Of a stretch of 64,000 bases of DNA, positions 1-12,049 are shown one piece after another. This stretch comes from Haliotis asinina. Taxonomy: Eukaryota; Mollusca; Gastropoda; Lepetellida; Haliotidae. Location of the stretch: the NCBI RefSeq assembly GCF_037392515.1, contig NC_090291.1, forward strand, positions 27,390,001 through 27,454,000, given 5' to 3'. The notes under the pieces were generated by a model. That model saw only the letters and a program-made list of their open reading frames with translations, made no database searches and was not told where the DNA came from. The stretch's first letter is position 1. Every line of letters starts with the position of its first letter. The position numbers and the translations under genes are program-made.

Positions 1-934
1 TGGTTAACTCAGCTTTATATGAATACCACACAGCTTGGGCGCGAGATTCTTTTATTGGATCCGCTGACAAATTCTTTATAAATATTGAACATGTATGACG
101 CTTTTTGTGTTCGAAATCTGCAGGCTGGTTAACTGTGGTTTCAGGAAGACTATGCGATGGGATATTGGTCCATAATATTGTCCAATATTGAGTTACCTCT
201 TCGTTTTGCATCAAAGAGGAACCAGTATACAGGAAGGTTACATGCATCTTTTTCTATGCGGAATACCTTAATATGAAATTTCAACGTTTATTGTACATAT
301 CCATATTTTACTTGAAACTCAATGGCATGCATTTTATTCGAACTGGTATAATTAAATTCTAAACACGTTCAGGTAAGAAACTTACCAGAGATATGTGGTG
401 TGTATGTCTTGCATACATTTTAACGCTTTTAACACTCTGAATATAGTGTTCGCTTAGGGGTCAGATATATACTCATTTTTGTAAATGTTTTGATGCTGGA
501 ACTGAAGCAGTGTCCATATACCGAGATATTCAATTGTTATTTCAGTGACATGTACGTTTAATGTGACGTTGATAACGTCTATGAGACGTGAGTCAGTGAT
601 TAAGGTAGTTTTACACTGAAAACATTGTACTTAGGGTTACACAAGTGCACCCCCTGTGTAAAACAATAATTGTCATCAGTGAGAATCGGGTGGATCTAGC
701 GGGTCAACAGTACGTGTGTGTGATCGTTCCCTGCCTGAATGGCAATTTGTCCGTTCAATAGCTTTCAGCTTGTCTGCCCATGAGTCGACTGTCAACAGAT
801 AGCATGGATACAGCTGGTATCTTACACGTGCAGGTTAAACAACATGCACGTAAGCAGCAGAACAGAAGATTGTGTCTTACCTCCCACAGGAATGTCACTT
901 TCTGATTGGCTGAGCGCTTTTCTCTTATTTTCAG
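1..934. other. non-coding sequence, nothing recognised
   Basis: AT-rich single-copy-looking sequence. Short open frames on both strands overlap one another and have no recognisable motif or gene-like structure. I see no tRNA-like boxes, tandem repeat or transposase remnant. Confidence 0.5.
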
Positions 935-1279
935 TGTACCCCGCATACAAGGGAGATACACTGCAATGTACACTCATTCTGACTTCGTGATAAAATTTCT
1001 TTATCTCGGAATGATTTTGAATCACGCACGATGCACGGAAATCACCGATATTTGCGAATGCAAATCGTTGAGAGGGAGAGAGCTCTAAATCTGTTGTTCT
1101 TGTGTCGTCCGTAAAATCTAGCGATGGCTACGAAAACATTTGACTGGAATTCCAATAAATGAATTTTGATAAAACGTTCAAATGTAGTCCTTGTGAATAT
1201 TTAGACAGGGAATAACATTGCGGCAGCTTTACTAAGACAATACCTGCGGGTAAAAACAGCAAGATGCAAGATTTGAGTC
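935..1279. repeat. dispersed repeat, copy 1 of a ~340-bp family
   Basis: This stretch aligns along its length with 5521-5857. Shared blocks in the same order include a cttcgtgataaaa block, tctttatctcggaat, tgcgaatgcaaatcg, agctctaaat and a closing agatgcaagat. The copies differ by many substitutions and small indels, so the duplication or insertion is old. I see no coding potential, tRNA-like promoter boxes or terminal repeats, so the class is unknown. It may be a piece of a longer transposable element. The resemblance is seen directly; the family status is inferred. Confidence 0.75.
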
Positions 1280-1389
1280 ATTTGATTCACACAGGTTGGC
1301 TGAAGTGTGCAATCCAATACCCATGCTTCAAACACTTCAAAATTAACACTGAGGTGTTCTGTAGGATAAATAATCTCTTGTTCACTATA

Positions 1390-1474
1390 TAGCGTCTTGA
1401 TAGACAAGTAACGTCTTGATTAACTGGTGACGTCTTGATAAACTAGTCTCGGTTTGATAGGCTAGCAACGTCTG
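1390..1474. repeat. outlying cluster of the 19-bp satellite
   Basis: Four and a half consecutive 19-bp units: tagcgtcttgatagacaag, taacgtcttgattaactgg, tgacgtcttgataaactag, tctcggtttgataggctag, then caacgtctg. They match the monomer of the large array at 2468-3527, about 1 kb away, but are more diverged from one another. This cluster could be the seed from which the main array grew, or a fragment separated from it by an insertion. Confidence 0.8.
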
Positions 1475-1979
1475 TTCACCCAGCAGAAAATGGATACCTG
1501 GCTGGATAAAGTCCTGTGACGATAACATTCTAGCTCCTAAGAGGCAGCTTGGGTTATCCGGGGAAATATTTTCAGATTCTGATTACAGCGTCCAGTGAGC
1601 AACTAAAGTACTGTCGGAAGTAGAAAAAGTACAAACAGGTTTGACGACGAACGTGGCATGAAATCATGCCATCTGAGGGATATTTTGTGCATTTTCATGA
1701 GTTTTGAATATGTGTCATCTGTTGATTAATATCTTACATGGCTTTCTTTCATAAAGTGTATGTTGAGATATGTACAAGAGTATGGTACCTGATACCCACA
1801 GAAAGCATCGTATTAAATGCCTCAAAATATATAGGTGGCATTACCACTCGAAGATCGACTGGACTGGATATTATTTGTAAGCCGTTATGACATGCCGTGT
1901 ACTTCCACAGTTTATTTCCCCTACGGGATTACCATATCTTAGCTGATATGACTTAAACCCCTCCTACCTGTTTCTTATA

Positions 1980-2043
1980 GTGATCGTGATCGTGATCGTG
2001 ATCGTGATCGTGATCGTGATCGTGATCGTGATCGTGATCGTGA
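1980..2043. repeat. (GTGATC)n hexanucleotide microsatellite
   Basis: About ten uninterrupted copies of the 6-bp unit gtgatc with no mismatch. Every unit carries the palindrome GATC. The perfection suggests recent expansion or active slippage. Confidence 0.97.
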
Positions 2044-2467
2044 GACTACCACCGCAGATACATCCTCAATAGTTTCACCCTGAAGGTGTTATTTTTTTTG
2101 CCCCTGCTATCATTTATGATGAAGTTGAGTCTAATTTCAATATGTGCATTTCAAAAGTGTCCTTTGTAATACAATATTATCGCACACTAATTTGCATAAA
2201 TCATGGTCTGTTCCAAATAAGTCACTTTGGATTATCAAAACATCCCCGTTTCTTATTTCTGCACTAATCTCTCCTCAGTAAAGTCCATTTTTCACAGATC
2301 CTATCTCCCTATCACGGGAACTGTAGTTAGGCCGAACTTATTTCATCAGATTGTTCACACATTCACATATCATCTATAAATCGTAGAGATAATTAAGTGA
2401 AGTTTTATTTCTATTTCCGACAGTACTGTAGATTACATAAATGTAGTTACATAAATGAATTATTTTT

Positions 2468-3527
2468 AAGTCTTGATAAATGGGTCACGTCTTTATAGGC
2501 TAGTCACGCTTTCAGAGGCTATTAGCGTCTTGATTAGCTAGTCACGCTTTGATAGGCTAGTAACTTTTTGATAAACTAGTCACGCTTTCAGAGGCTATTA
2601 GCGTCTTGATTAGCTAGTCACGCTTTGACAGACTAGTAACTTCTTGATAAACTAGTCACGCTTTCAGAGGCTACTAGCGTCTTGATTAACTAGTCACGCT
2701 TTGACAGGCTAGTAACTTCTTGATAAACTAGTCACGCTTTCAGAGGCTATTAGCGTCTTGATTAGCTAGTCACGCTTTGACAGACTAGTAACTTCTTGAT
2801 AAACTAGTCACGCTTTCAGAGGCTACTAGCGTCTTGATTAACTAGTCACGCTTTGACAGGCTAGTAACTTCTTGATAAACTAGTCACGCTTTCAGAGGCT
2901 ATTAGCGTCTTAAATAGCTAGTCACGCTTTGACAGGTTAGTAACTTCTTGATAAACTAGTCACGCTTTCAGAGGCTATTAGCGTCTTGATTAGCTAGTCA
3001 CTCTTTGACAGGCTAGTAACTTCTTGATAAGCTAGTCACGCTTTGAGAGGCTAGTAACTTCTTGATAAGCTAGTCACGCTTTGAGAGGCTAGTAACTTCT
3101 TGATTAGCTAGTCACGCTTTGACAGGCTAGTAACTTCTCGATAAACTAGTCACGCTTTCAGAGGCTATTAGCGTCTTGATTAGCTAGTCACGCTTTGACA
3201 GACTAGTAACTTCTTGATAAACTAGTCACGCTTTCAGAGGCTAGTAACTTCTTGATAAGTTAGTCATGCTTTCAGAGGCTACTAGCGTCTTGATTAGCTA
3301 GTCACTCTTTGACAGGCCAGTAACTTCTTGATAAGCTTGTCACGCTTTCAGAAGCTATTAGCGTCTTGATTAGCTAGTCACGCTTTGACAGACTAGTAAC
3401 TTCTTGATAAACTAGTCACGCTTTCAGAGGCTAGTAACTTCTTGATTAGCTAGTCACGTTTTCAGAGGCTAGTAACTTCTTGATAAGCTAGTCACGCTTT
3501 CAGAGGCTAGTAACGTCTTGATAGCAT
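2468..3527. repeat. 19-bp satellite with 38/76-bp higher-order structure
   Basis: About 56 tandem 19-bp monomers. Four monomer types recur in order: ctagtcacgctttcagagg, ctattagcgtcttgattag, ctagtcacgctttgacaga and ctagtaacttcttgataaa. Together they give a 76-bp higher-order unit across most of the first two thirds. Towards the 3' end the order breaks into a simpler 38-bp alternation of the ctagtcacgcttt and ctagtaacttcttg types. The first units (from aagtcttgataaatggg) and the last (taacgtcttgata) are the most degenerate, as expected at array edges. Each monomer carries a ctag core. No reading frame stays open, so this is not a protein repeat. Confidence 0.95.
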
Positions 3528-5091
3528 TTGTAACTGTTTTGCCAAAGTCAGTTTTCACGTGTATACTATTTTCACCGGACACTGAATCTCAAAGTGTTAA
3601 AAAGAGCACAGTTTACTTGAAAATACAGACATGAACAATCACACACAATTTTGTTTTGCGGACGTGTGTAATTAGGTAAGTCAGAATATAGCAATGTGCG
3701 AGTGTATCTTGTTGGCTTTAGGACGTTGTTTTCGACTAATGGACACAATATGTATAATGAATGTGAAACTGGTGTTGAAATATTTTCCCATTTTCAAATA
3801 TTACGAAAACGCATGTTTTCTCCGTCTAATCAGCAGAGCAGTCATTGGCTTCATCCTCCTTAAGCCAGTACTGACTGAAAACTGTCAACCCAGATTTCCT
3901 AATCTTGGATCATGAGATGAAAAAATCGATAATCACTTGGAGAGGAAAACTGTATGTTTAAAAGGCATCGATCATTGCTTAAATACACTTCGCGCTGACC
4001 ATGCTAAATTCTCATTAGTAAAGTGTAAATAAACAAATTTCCCGCCAACATCGATTTTCTCCACGCGCCCCGGCGAGTCGTGACTGACAGCTATTGACAA
4101 GGTACCTATTTGCAATCGACACCATTCCATCTGCCGTGTGACAGCCTAAGTCACGTGCCTAGCAATCTCATGATAGAAATAAGAACCAAGTTAATCATGG
4201 GTAATTTGAAGGATACATGGAAACTTAACTCGTAGTCTGGCCATTATGTGAAAAAGTCGAATTTCATTTCTCTGATTTCTCCACTGATTCGTTTCATTCC
4301 CGTGAAACTGGTTCCAATTAATTACCAATACAAACAACACCGATGCAATATCGAAACTGAGAGACCTTTGCACAGACACATCCAATTAATATCTGATGTA
4401 CTGAGACACCACTATTGTTTATCGTTTACATTAGGAACGTGAACACATTTACATCTCTTATTTCATCTGTAACTTGTTGATTTCTCTTGCAGTGTTCATT
4501 TCAACTGTTTCCGCCGATGTCGCACCAGGCTAACCTGTAGATGAAATGGACAATAATGGGAAACACTGAATTGATGTTTTTGAGCAGATTGACACATGCA
4601 TTCATGTATTGAGAACAACAATTCTTGGAGACATCAGACATAAATATGGTGCCTTAACCAGTACTTATGACACTGACAGGGAGATGATTGTCGTGCTGTC
4701 CGTGCAAAGACTGCTGTCACTAGGGAATGCCCAAATCCGAGATTAAACCAGCCAACTGGGATTTATAGCCGACCCACCAACCTTACAAATCCTAAGAAAG
4801 ATATAAATTGGTGTCTAGGGTTACAAATTAATAGATCAAGGACAACCGATCTCATCAGCTTGCTAACTACACGGACAATACAAGATATTGACATCTCTAG
4901 GGATTTGAATACCAGAATTGGAATTAATAATATCTTGGAATTGTACACCGTTCTCACTACAACTTTCATATTTGAAAAACTCGAAGTCCATGTGGCCCTC
5001 CTTACAATTATACTTGATTGCCGATGTACGTGATGTCATTTGATCTTTCATATGGTGGATGACGGGTTATGGTGGTGGTGGGTTTTGGTTA
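3528..5091. other. non-coding sequence, nothing recognised
   Basis: AT-rich sequence between the 19-bp array and a G-rich block. It has only short overlapping open frames without recognisable domains. No SINE, transposase or tandem structure is visible. Confidence 0.45.
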
Positions 5092-5130
5092 AGGAGGGCG
5101 GAAGGGCGAAAGGGCGGAAGGGCGGAGTGG
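5092..5130 (+). repeat. G-rich 8-9-bp minisatellite, G-quadruplex motif
   Basis: Units of the type aagggcgg recur four times, with GGG runs separated by about 5 nt on the top strand. This fits the usual G3+N1-7 quadruplex rule. A ggtggtggtggg stretch lies just upstream. The fold is a prediction from the pattern only. Confidence 0.7.
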
Positions 5131-5520
5131 CGAATGTTTTGGAGAATAGTTCTGTTAATAAAATGACTGCCAACCAGAAAACCTTTCAGGTTTTTAAAAT
5201 TTTATTGTTCAAGTGTATATACAATATTAATTGCAGTTGGCATGATAGGTGCCGGCATGTCCAGGTCGCCAACTGTCAAGGAAAATAGTGACCAGTCTTT
5301 CTTGGTAAGAGCGAGAGTGTCGAAACTATGGAAATCACTGAGATACACGTGGGAAACTTGCTGTACACTTGACCAAATGTGCAGTAGTGTGATGATTTTC
5401 CGTTATTTCTGTACGCCATTTAAGTCATTATCTGTGCCTTCTCATGATATGGACTTCACCTAGAAGGTTATACATGTATATTGGTAATTCTGGCTATTAT
5501 CTCATCTCCCTCTTACAAGC

Positions 5521-5857
5521 GAAGTTCATTACAATGTACCCCGCAGGCAATGGCAACTCACTCGGTACTTCGTGATAAAACTTCTTTATCTCGGAATAAC
5601 ATTGAATCATGATGCATGGAAATTACCTGATGTTTTGCGAATGCAAATCGATAGAAGGGAGATAGCTCTAAATTTGTTTTTCTTGTTTCGTCTACCAAAT
5701 CTAGCAATGGTTAAGAAAAGATTTGTCTTGCGTTCCAATTAATAAATCTTGACAAAAGGTTCAAATGTTGTCACTGTAAATGTAAAGACGGGGAATTACA
5801 TCGCGGAGATTTACTAAGACAGCACCAGAGGGAAAAACAGCCAGATGCAAGATGTAC
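5521..5857. repeat. dispersed repeat, copy 2 of a ~340-bp family
   Basis: Second copy of the family at 935-1279, in the same orientation. Conserved blocks include acttcgtgataaaact, tctttatctcggaataac, tgcgaatgcaaatcg, gagatagctctaaat and ttactaagacagcacc. Homology stops close to agatgcaagat in both copies, which may mark an element end. The 19-bp satellite that follows copy 1 is absent here. Confidence 0.75.
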
Positions 5858-6719
5858 CCATGATGTTCCCCTCGCCCTTCGGTACGCCACTCCATGCCAC
5901 CTGGTGATCAGTGAACAAGTTATATTGAACGGCACGTTTACCTTTCCCATTTATAGAGGAACATGTCGGCGTTCATGCCATCATTTAACCTAGCGAAATT
6001 ACTAAATTAAACATTCGCTGACTATCACATCCAATCATCTGAAATTGAAATATCAGTCTTAAACATAAACACCACGGTGGCCACATTGCACGAAACGCCC
6101 GTGCAATCACCAGATACTAGAGCGAAGCTGAACGTATTCGGCGATAGAGCGCCCGCACCTTCGCAATCCTTTACTCCAACTCTCTGTGCGATATGTGTTT
6201 TCAACATTCCATACATTTTCACGTTTCCTGATACATGTGATATTCTGTTTACATAGAAATTAGGACCACTAATACTCTAGAGTCCCCTAGCATCGCAAGC
6301 AATTACGATGTGTTTGTTTACAATATGCCCCGAACCTCATTTAACGATGCATTCAGACACACTGAGCTAAATTTCTGTTCCCATAACAACAGAAACAGGA
6401 ATTGTATTATAAGTGGGTTCACTCATTATGTATTGATACCAGATCGCCAGCCTGTAGAAGCAGTTGGACGTTTTTGCGTGTAACGGGATTGCGATGCTAG
6501 TAAGTTTTATCGATTTAAAACAGAACAGAGTTCCTGCCGGACGGGTTTTCTTCTCTCATACGAAAGGGCGAGTGCATATTATTAGTTTGACTTTTTATGA
6601 ATAACGGTTTTAAATGTTGGAATAGTATACAATATGTCATGAACACCATCGATAATAGTGCCTTTTGAACAGAACGAACCTTAACACCTGATCACGTCCA
6701 TATTTATCCTCCTATCGCA
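5858..6719. other. non-coding sequence, nothing recognised
   Basis: No tandem structure, SINE promoter boxes or transposase similarity. Open frames are short and overlap on both strands. Confidence 0.45.
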
Positions 6720-9700
6720 TTCTCCCATACATCCACATTCGTCCTTACCCTCATATCCACAGCTATCTTCACTATCACAATCACAATTATCCTCACTTCC
6801 ACCCTCACCCCAACATCCACCCTCACCCCAACTTCCACGCTCATCTCCAGCCTCAGCCCACATCCACCCTTACCCCAACATCCACCCTCACCCCAACATC
6901 CGTCCTCACCCCAACATCCACCCTCACCCCAACTTCCACGCTCATCTCCAGCCTCAGCCCACATCCACCCTTACCCCAACATCCACCGTCACCAAAACAT
7001 CCACCCACACCCCAACATCCACTCTCACCCCAACTTCCACGCTCATCTCCAGCCTCAGCCCACATCCACCCTTACCCCAACATCCACCCTAACCCCAACA
7101 TCCGTCCTCACCCCAACATCCACCCTCACCCCAACTTCCACGCTCATCTCCAGCCTCAGCCCACATCCACCCTTACCCCAACATCCACCCTTACCCCAAC
7201 ATCCACCCTAACCCCAACATCCGTCTTCACCCCAACATCCACCCTCACCCCAACTTCCACGCTCATCTCCAGCCTCAGCCCAACATCCACCCTTACCCCA
7301 ACATCCACCCTTACCCCTACATCCACCCTCACTCCAACATCCGTCCTCACCCCAACATCCACCCTCACCCCAACTTCCACGCTCATCTCCAGCCTCAGCC
7401 CACATCCACCCTCACCCCAACATCCACCCTCACCAAAACATCCACCAACACCCCAACTTCCACGCTCATCTCCACCCTCACCCCAACATCCGTCCTCACC
7501 CCAACATCCACCCTCACCCCAACTTCCACGCTCATCTCCAGCCTCAGCCCACATCCACCCTTACCCCAACATCCACCCTAACCCCAACATCCGTCCTCAC
7601 CCCAACATCCACCCTCACCCCAACTTCCACGCTCATCTCCAGCCTCAGCCCACATCCACCCTTACCCCAACATCCACCCTAACCCCAACATCCACCCACA
7701 CCCCAACATCCACCCTCACCCCAACATCCACCCTCACCCCAACTTCCACTCTCACCCCAACTTCCACGCTCATCTCCAGCCTCAGCCCACATCCACCCTT
7801 ACCCCAACATCCACCCTAACCCCAGCATCCACCCACACCCCAACATCCACCCACACCCCAACATCCACCCTCACCCCAACTTCCACGCTCATCTCCAGCC
7901 TCAGCCCACATCCACCCTTACCCCAACATCCACCCTAACCCCAACATCCACCCACACCCCAACATCCACCCTCAGCCCACATCCACCCTTACCCCAACAT
8001 CCACCGTCACCAAAACATCCACCCTCACCCCAACATCCACCCTCACCCCAACATCCACCCTCACCCCAACTTCCACTCTCACCCCAACTTCCACGCTCAT
8101 CTCCAGCCTCAGCCCACATAAAACCCTTACCCCAACATCCACCCTAACCCCAACATCCGTCCTCACCCCAACATCCACCCACACCCCAACATCCACCCTC
8201 ACCCCAACTTCCACGCTCATCTCCAGCCTCAGCCCACATCCACCCTTACCCCAACATCCACCCTAACCCCACCATCCACCCTCACCCCAACATCCACCCT
8301 CACCCAACTTCCACGCTCATCACCAGCCTCAGCCCACATCCACCCTTACCCCAACATCCACCCTAACCCCAACATCCGTCCTCACCCCAACTTCCACCCT
8401 CACCCCAACTTCCACGCTCATCTCCAGCCTCAGCCCACATAAAACCCTTACCCCAACATCCACCCTAACCCCAACATCCGTCCTCACCCCAACATCCACC
8501 CACACCCCAACATCCACTCTCACCCCAACTTCCACGCTCATCTCCAGCCTCAGCCCACATCCACCCTTACCCCAACATCCACCCTAACCCCACCATCCAC
8601 CCTCACCCCAACATCCACCCTCACCCAACTTCCACGCTCATCACCAGCCTCAGCCCACATCCACCCTTACCCCAACATCCACCCTAACCCCAACATCCGT
8701 CCTCACCCCAACATCCACCCTCACCCCAACTTCCACGCTCATCTCCAGCCTCAGCCCACATCCACCCTTACCCCAACATCCACCCTAACCCCACCATCCA
8801 CCCTCACCCCAACATCCACTCTCACCCAACTTCCACGCTCATCACCAGCCTCAGCCCACATCCACCCTTACCCCAACATCCACCCACACCCCAACATCCA
8901 CTCTCACCCCAGCTTCCACGCTCATCTCCAGCCTCAGCCCACATCCACCCTAACCCCAACATCCACCCACACCCCAACATCCACCCTCACCCCAACATCC
9001 ACCCTCACCCCAACTTCCACCCTCACCCCAACTTCCACGCTCATCTCCAGCCTCAGTCCACATCCACCCTTACCCCAACATCCACCCTAACCCCAACATC
9101 CACCCACACCCCAACATCCACCCACACCCCAACATCCACCCTCACCCCAACTTCCACGCTCATCTCCAGCCTCAGCCCACATCCACCCTTACCCCAACAT
9201 CCACCCTAACCCCAACATCCACCCACACCCCAACATCCACCCTCACCCCAACATCCACCCTCACCCCATCATCCAAGCTCATCTCCAGCCTCAGCCCACA
9301 TCCACCCTTACCCCAACATCCACCGTCACCAAAACATCCACCCTCACCCCAACATCCACCCTTACCCCAACATCCGTCCTCACCCCAACATCCACCCACA
9401 CCCCAACATCCACTCTCACCCCAACTTCCACGCTCATCTCCAGCCTCAGCCCACATACACCCTTACCCCAACATCCACCCTAACCCCACCATCCACCCTC
9501 ATCCCAACATCCACCCTCACCCAACTTCCACGCTCATCACCAGCCTCAGCCCACATCCACCCTTACCCCAACATCCACCCTAACCCCAACATCCGTCCTC
9601 ACCCCAACTTCCACCCTCACCCCAACTTCCACGCTCATCTCCAGCCTCAGCCCACATCTACCCTTACCCCAACATATACCCTCACCCCATCCACCCTTAC

Positions 9701-9900
9701 CCCAACATCCACCCTCACCCCAACATCCACCCTCACCCCAACATCCACCCTCATGCCAACATTCACGCTCATATCCAGCCTCAGCCCACATCCACCCTCA
9801 CCCCAACATCCATCCTCATCCCAACATCCACCCTCACCCCAACCGGCACGCAATACCCCGACCCTCACACAATACCCTCAACTTCACACCCTCACACTCT
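6720..9900. repeat. 3.2-kb C-rich/G-rich minisatellite with 18-bp and 29-bp modules
   Basis: The array alternates an 18-bp module (consensus catccaccctcaccccaa, with cttacc, ctaacc, cacacc and gtcctcacc variants) with a 29-bp module that begins cttccacgctcatctcca and ends gcctcagccca. Successive 29-bp modules start at 6831, 6932, 7033, 7134, 7253, 7373 and 7456. The spacing is therefore mostly 101 bp (29 + 4x18), with steps near 119 and 83 that add or drop one 18-bp module. Edges are degenerate, at about 6720-6795 and 9845-9900. The bottom strand has regular GGGG and GGG runs and is strongly G-quadruplex-prone. Open frames up to 132 codons on the bottom strand are by-products: 18 is a multiple of 3 and the unit lacks stops. 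Confidence 0.97.
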
Positions 9901-11559
9901 CCGACATTTGCATCTGCAAACTTACATTTGCATCCTGAATACTTTCTGAATCAGTCACAACTGTAATGACAAATAACATTCATAACAACATTTTACAAAA
10001 TGTGTGCATGCTGTTTATCCATTAACAATTATCTCAACATTTATACAGAAATCAACATTTTCAGCATAACATTATGGTTGAAAAAAAACCTCACAGTTGT
10101 TCAGCCAGATTTATGGAAGTATACATATATTTAACACATTATAACACGATGTTACAAACCCATATTCAAGAAGAATAAAAGAAACGTTCATGGTTTGGGA
10201 AGAATGTGACTCGAACTAGCTTTTTGCAACCGACAGGCTCCAGAACAGCTCCAGTCTCTGAGCTGTCACGACAGGATTATCTCCCTTAGTATGTCATTAC
10301 GAGATTTTATTAGATGAAACGATGCACGTTAAAGATTTAAGAAAAATATTGATTTTATTCTTTCACAAAGGCAAGGCAAAGAAAGCCCCTGTCAGCCTAG
10401 TGGTGTGAGTTTTAACTGGAAATAGAAACAAAACACACGAGAAATGATCATTACTGGTTGTTTGGCATCGCCGTTGTCTTACAGACGTACTCGAATGCAA
10501 ACTACGAAAACCTTATTTCATATGGTACATGTTCCCAATCTGTCCTCTCCCTTCAGCCTACTTCCATGTGACACATAAGTAGAAGAAGCAAGATAGAGAT
10601 ATGCGTCGCATACGAGGATGGAGCAAAGGGAGAACTGAAAAGAGCAAGGCTGTGTGGATTGTTATATTTCTTGAAGCAGCAAAGTGGCCGTTGGAAGTGG
10701 GTTTTTTTATGATTATTTGCAAAAGGATTTAAAGAAATCTACGATATTTTATGCTAAAAATAAGATACCAGAAACATTTGAAAATGTTTATTTAAATGAA
10801 GTTAATGCCATACATCTTAACAGAGTTGTAGCGGAGTAAATAATAAATTTATGTAGATAATAAACATATTAGTACAATATCATCATAATGTTAACTAAAT
10901 GCAAACAAGGCAAACACAGTAAGAGTGGTTGTATTAGTTTTGTCATTTTTCAAATACGACACAACTAAAACTAAGGCTTGTTTCGTATAATAACTACACA
11001 TTACATGCATTGTTAGTTGTCTGGTAATGACGATGAAATGTACAGTATAAGAAGTTATATAAATTCAGAAGTGAAAAAAAATAGTTTGAGAATTCATTCG
11101 TTATATTAAATAAGCGTTGGAAACTCTGTACACAAATGCACCTGTCCGTGGCGTGTCACGGTTTAATGGGTGTAAAGATCCATAGGCGAGCTCAGCCCAG
11201 TCAGGTACAAGCTAGACAGCACGTTATAGCAACGTCCCCTACATTCCTTAAAAAAGCAATACATAACAACAGCACAAAGATGGCAGGCGCCCCGGAAGAA
11301 CCTGGGTGGGGTGTCAATGTGTGAAGCAGCTAGAAACATGCAGAAGTAGAGCACCTATGGAACCTGCTAGCCTAGTGCTGTAAAGTTGAGGCCTAGTACA
11401 AGGCAGGCGTCCAAAAACCAGTGGGCCTGAAAATCGACACTTACGGCTTTAACTGCCAAACAAAAACAAACAGTAACTTCAGGGCTTATATTGCTCGTGG
11501 GCGAAACAGTGACTGAAATCGCCTAAAAGCTGGAGGATTGCAAGCAAGTCTTTCATTGA
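9901..11559. other. non-coding AT-rich sequence
   Basis: AT-rich, with A-runs. On the bottom strand around 10200-10260 there is a weak B-box-like gttcgagtc, too diverged to call a SINE. No gene recognised. Confidence 0.4.
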
Positions 11560-12049
11560 TTGGAGTCAGGAAGGCACGAAGGCACAACTTCGAATAGCAT
11601 TGACTGATACGTCACTGGTTGTTTACCAATCTTACAGATGGTCGAAGTCGTTTATGCAGATGTCGACATGAACGATACATGTACCACCAGACGACAACGT
11701 GATCAATGTTGAGGAGGATCAGTAATGTTACGGGGTGACATTACCTCCGATGGTACAAAGGAATTCTTGTGTATTGTTGGACACCCAAAGGTCTTCACTT
11801 CCGTGCATAAGTAGCAGTTTTCCCTTTCAACACATAGTTGGGCAGAACATCGTTTCAACACGACAATGCTCAGCCTCCTCCCTGGTTGTCAAGCCAGGGA
11901 TCAGGACGTCACTCACGTCATGTTCCACTCCTCAGGAAGGGTGGCGTGCGGTTCCACAGAGTGTAAATCAGAGCGTACCGCGCATATGTCAGGACATCAA
12001 GACACAAGGGAAACACACAAGACGCTCTGACCTTCTCATTCTGGCGTGA
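11560..12049 (+). pseudogene. Tc1-like (IS630-Tc1-mariner) transposase relic, C-terminal half
   Basis: Frame-shifted remnant of a DDE transposase. In order, on different frames, one reads a LTD box (about 11600-11608, like the FTDESRF motif that holds the first catalytic D), then TDGRSR..CR.RHERY (like DGR.RV.RR..ERY), then GGSVMLRGDITSDGT (about 11716-11760, like GGSVMVWGGI). Near the end a WRAVPQSVNQSVPRIC block and a GKHTRR ending (about 11941-12030) correspond to the conserved C-terminus with P.. I..L..SM..R and GGHT.Y. The helix-turn-helix half is not visible upstream. At least two frameshifts and several stops make it inactive. Family assignment follows known Tc1 motif order; no terminal inverted repeats were found. 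Confidence 0.8.

Noticed and set aside
2468..3527. Regularly spaced repeats considered as a CRISPR array
   Set aside because: There are no unique spacers (the 19-bp units are contiguous), no cas genes, and the genome is animal.
6681..9868. Overlapping bottom-strand frames of 60-132 codons reading repeated WGEGGC and VRVDVG units
   Set aside because: They arise from the C-rich minisatellite: the 18-bp module has no stop and is a multiple of three. Frames break wherever a 29-bp module shifts phase.
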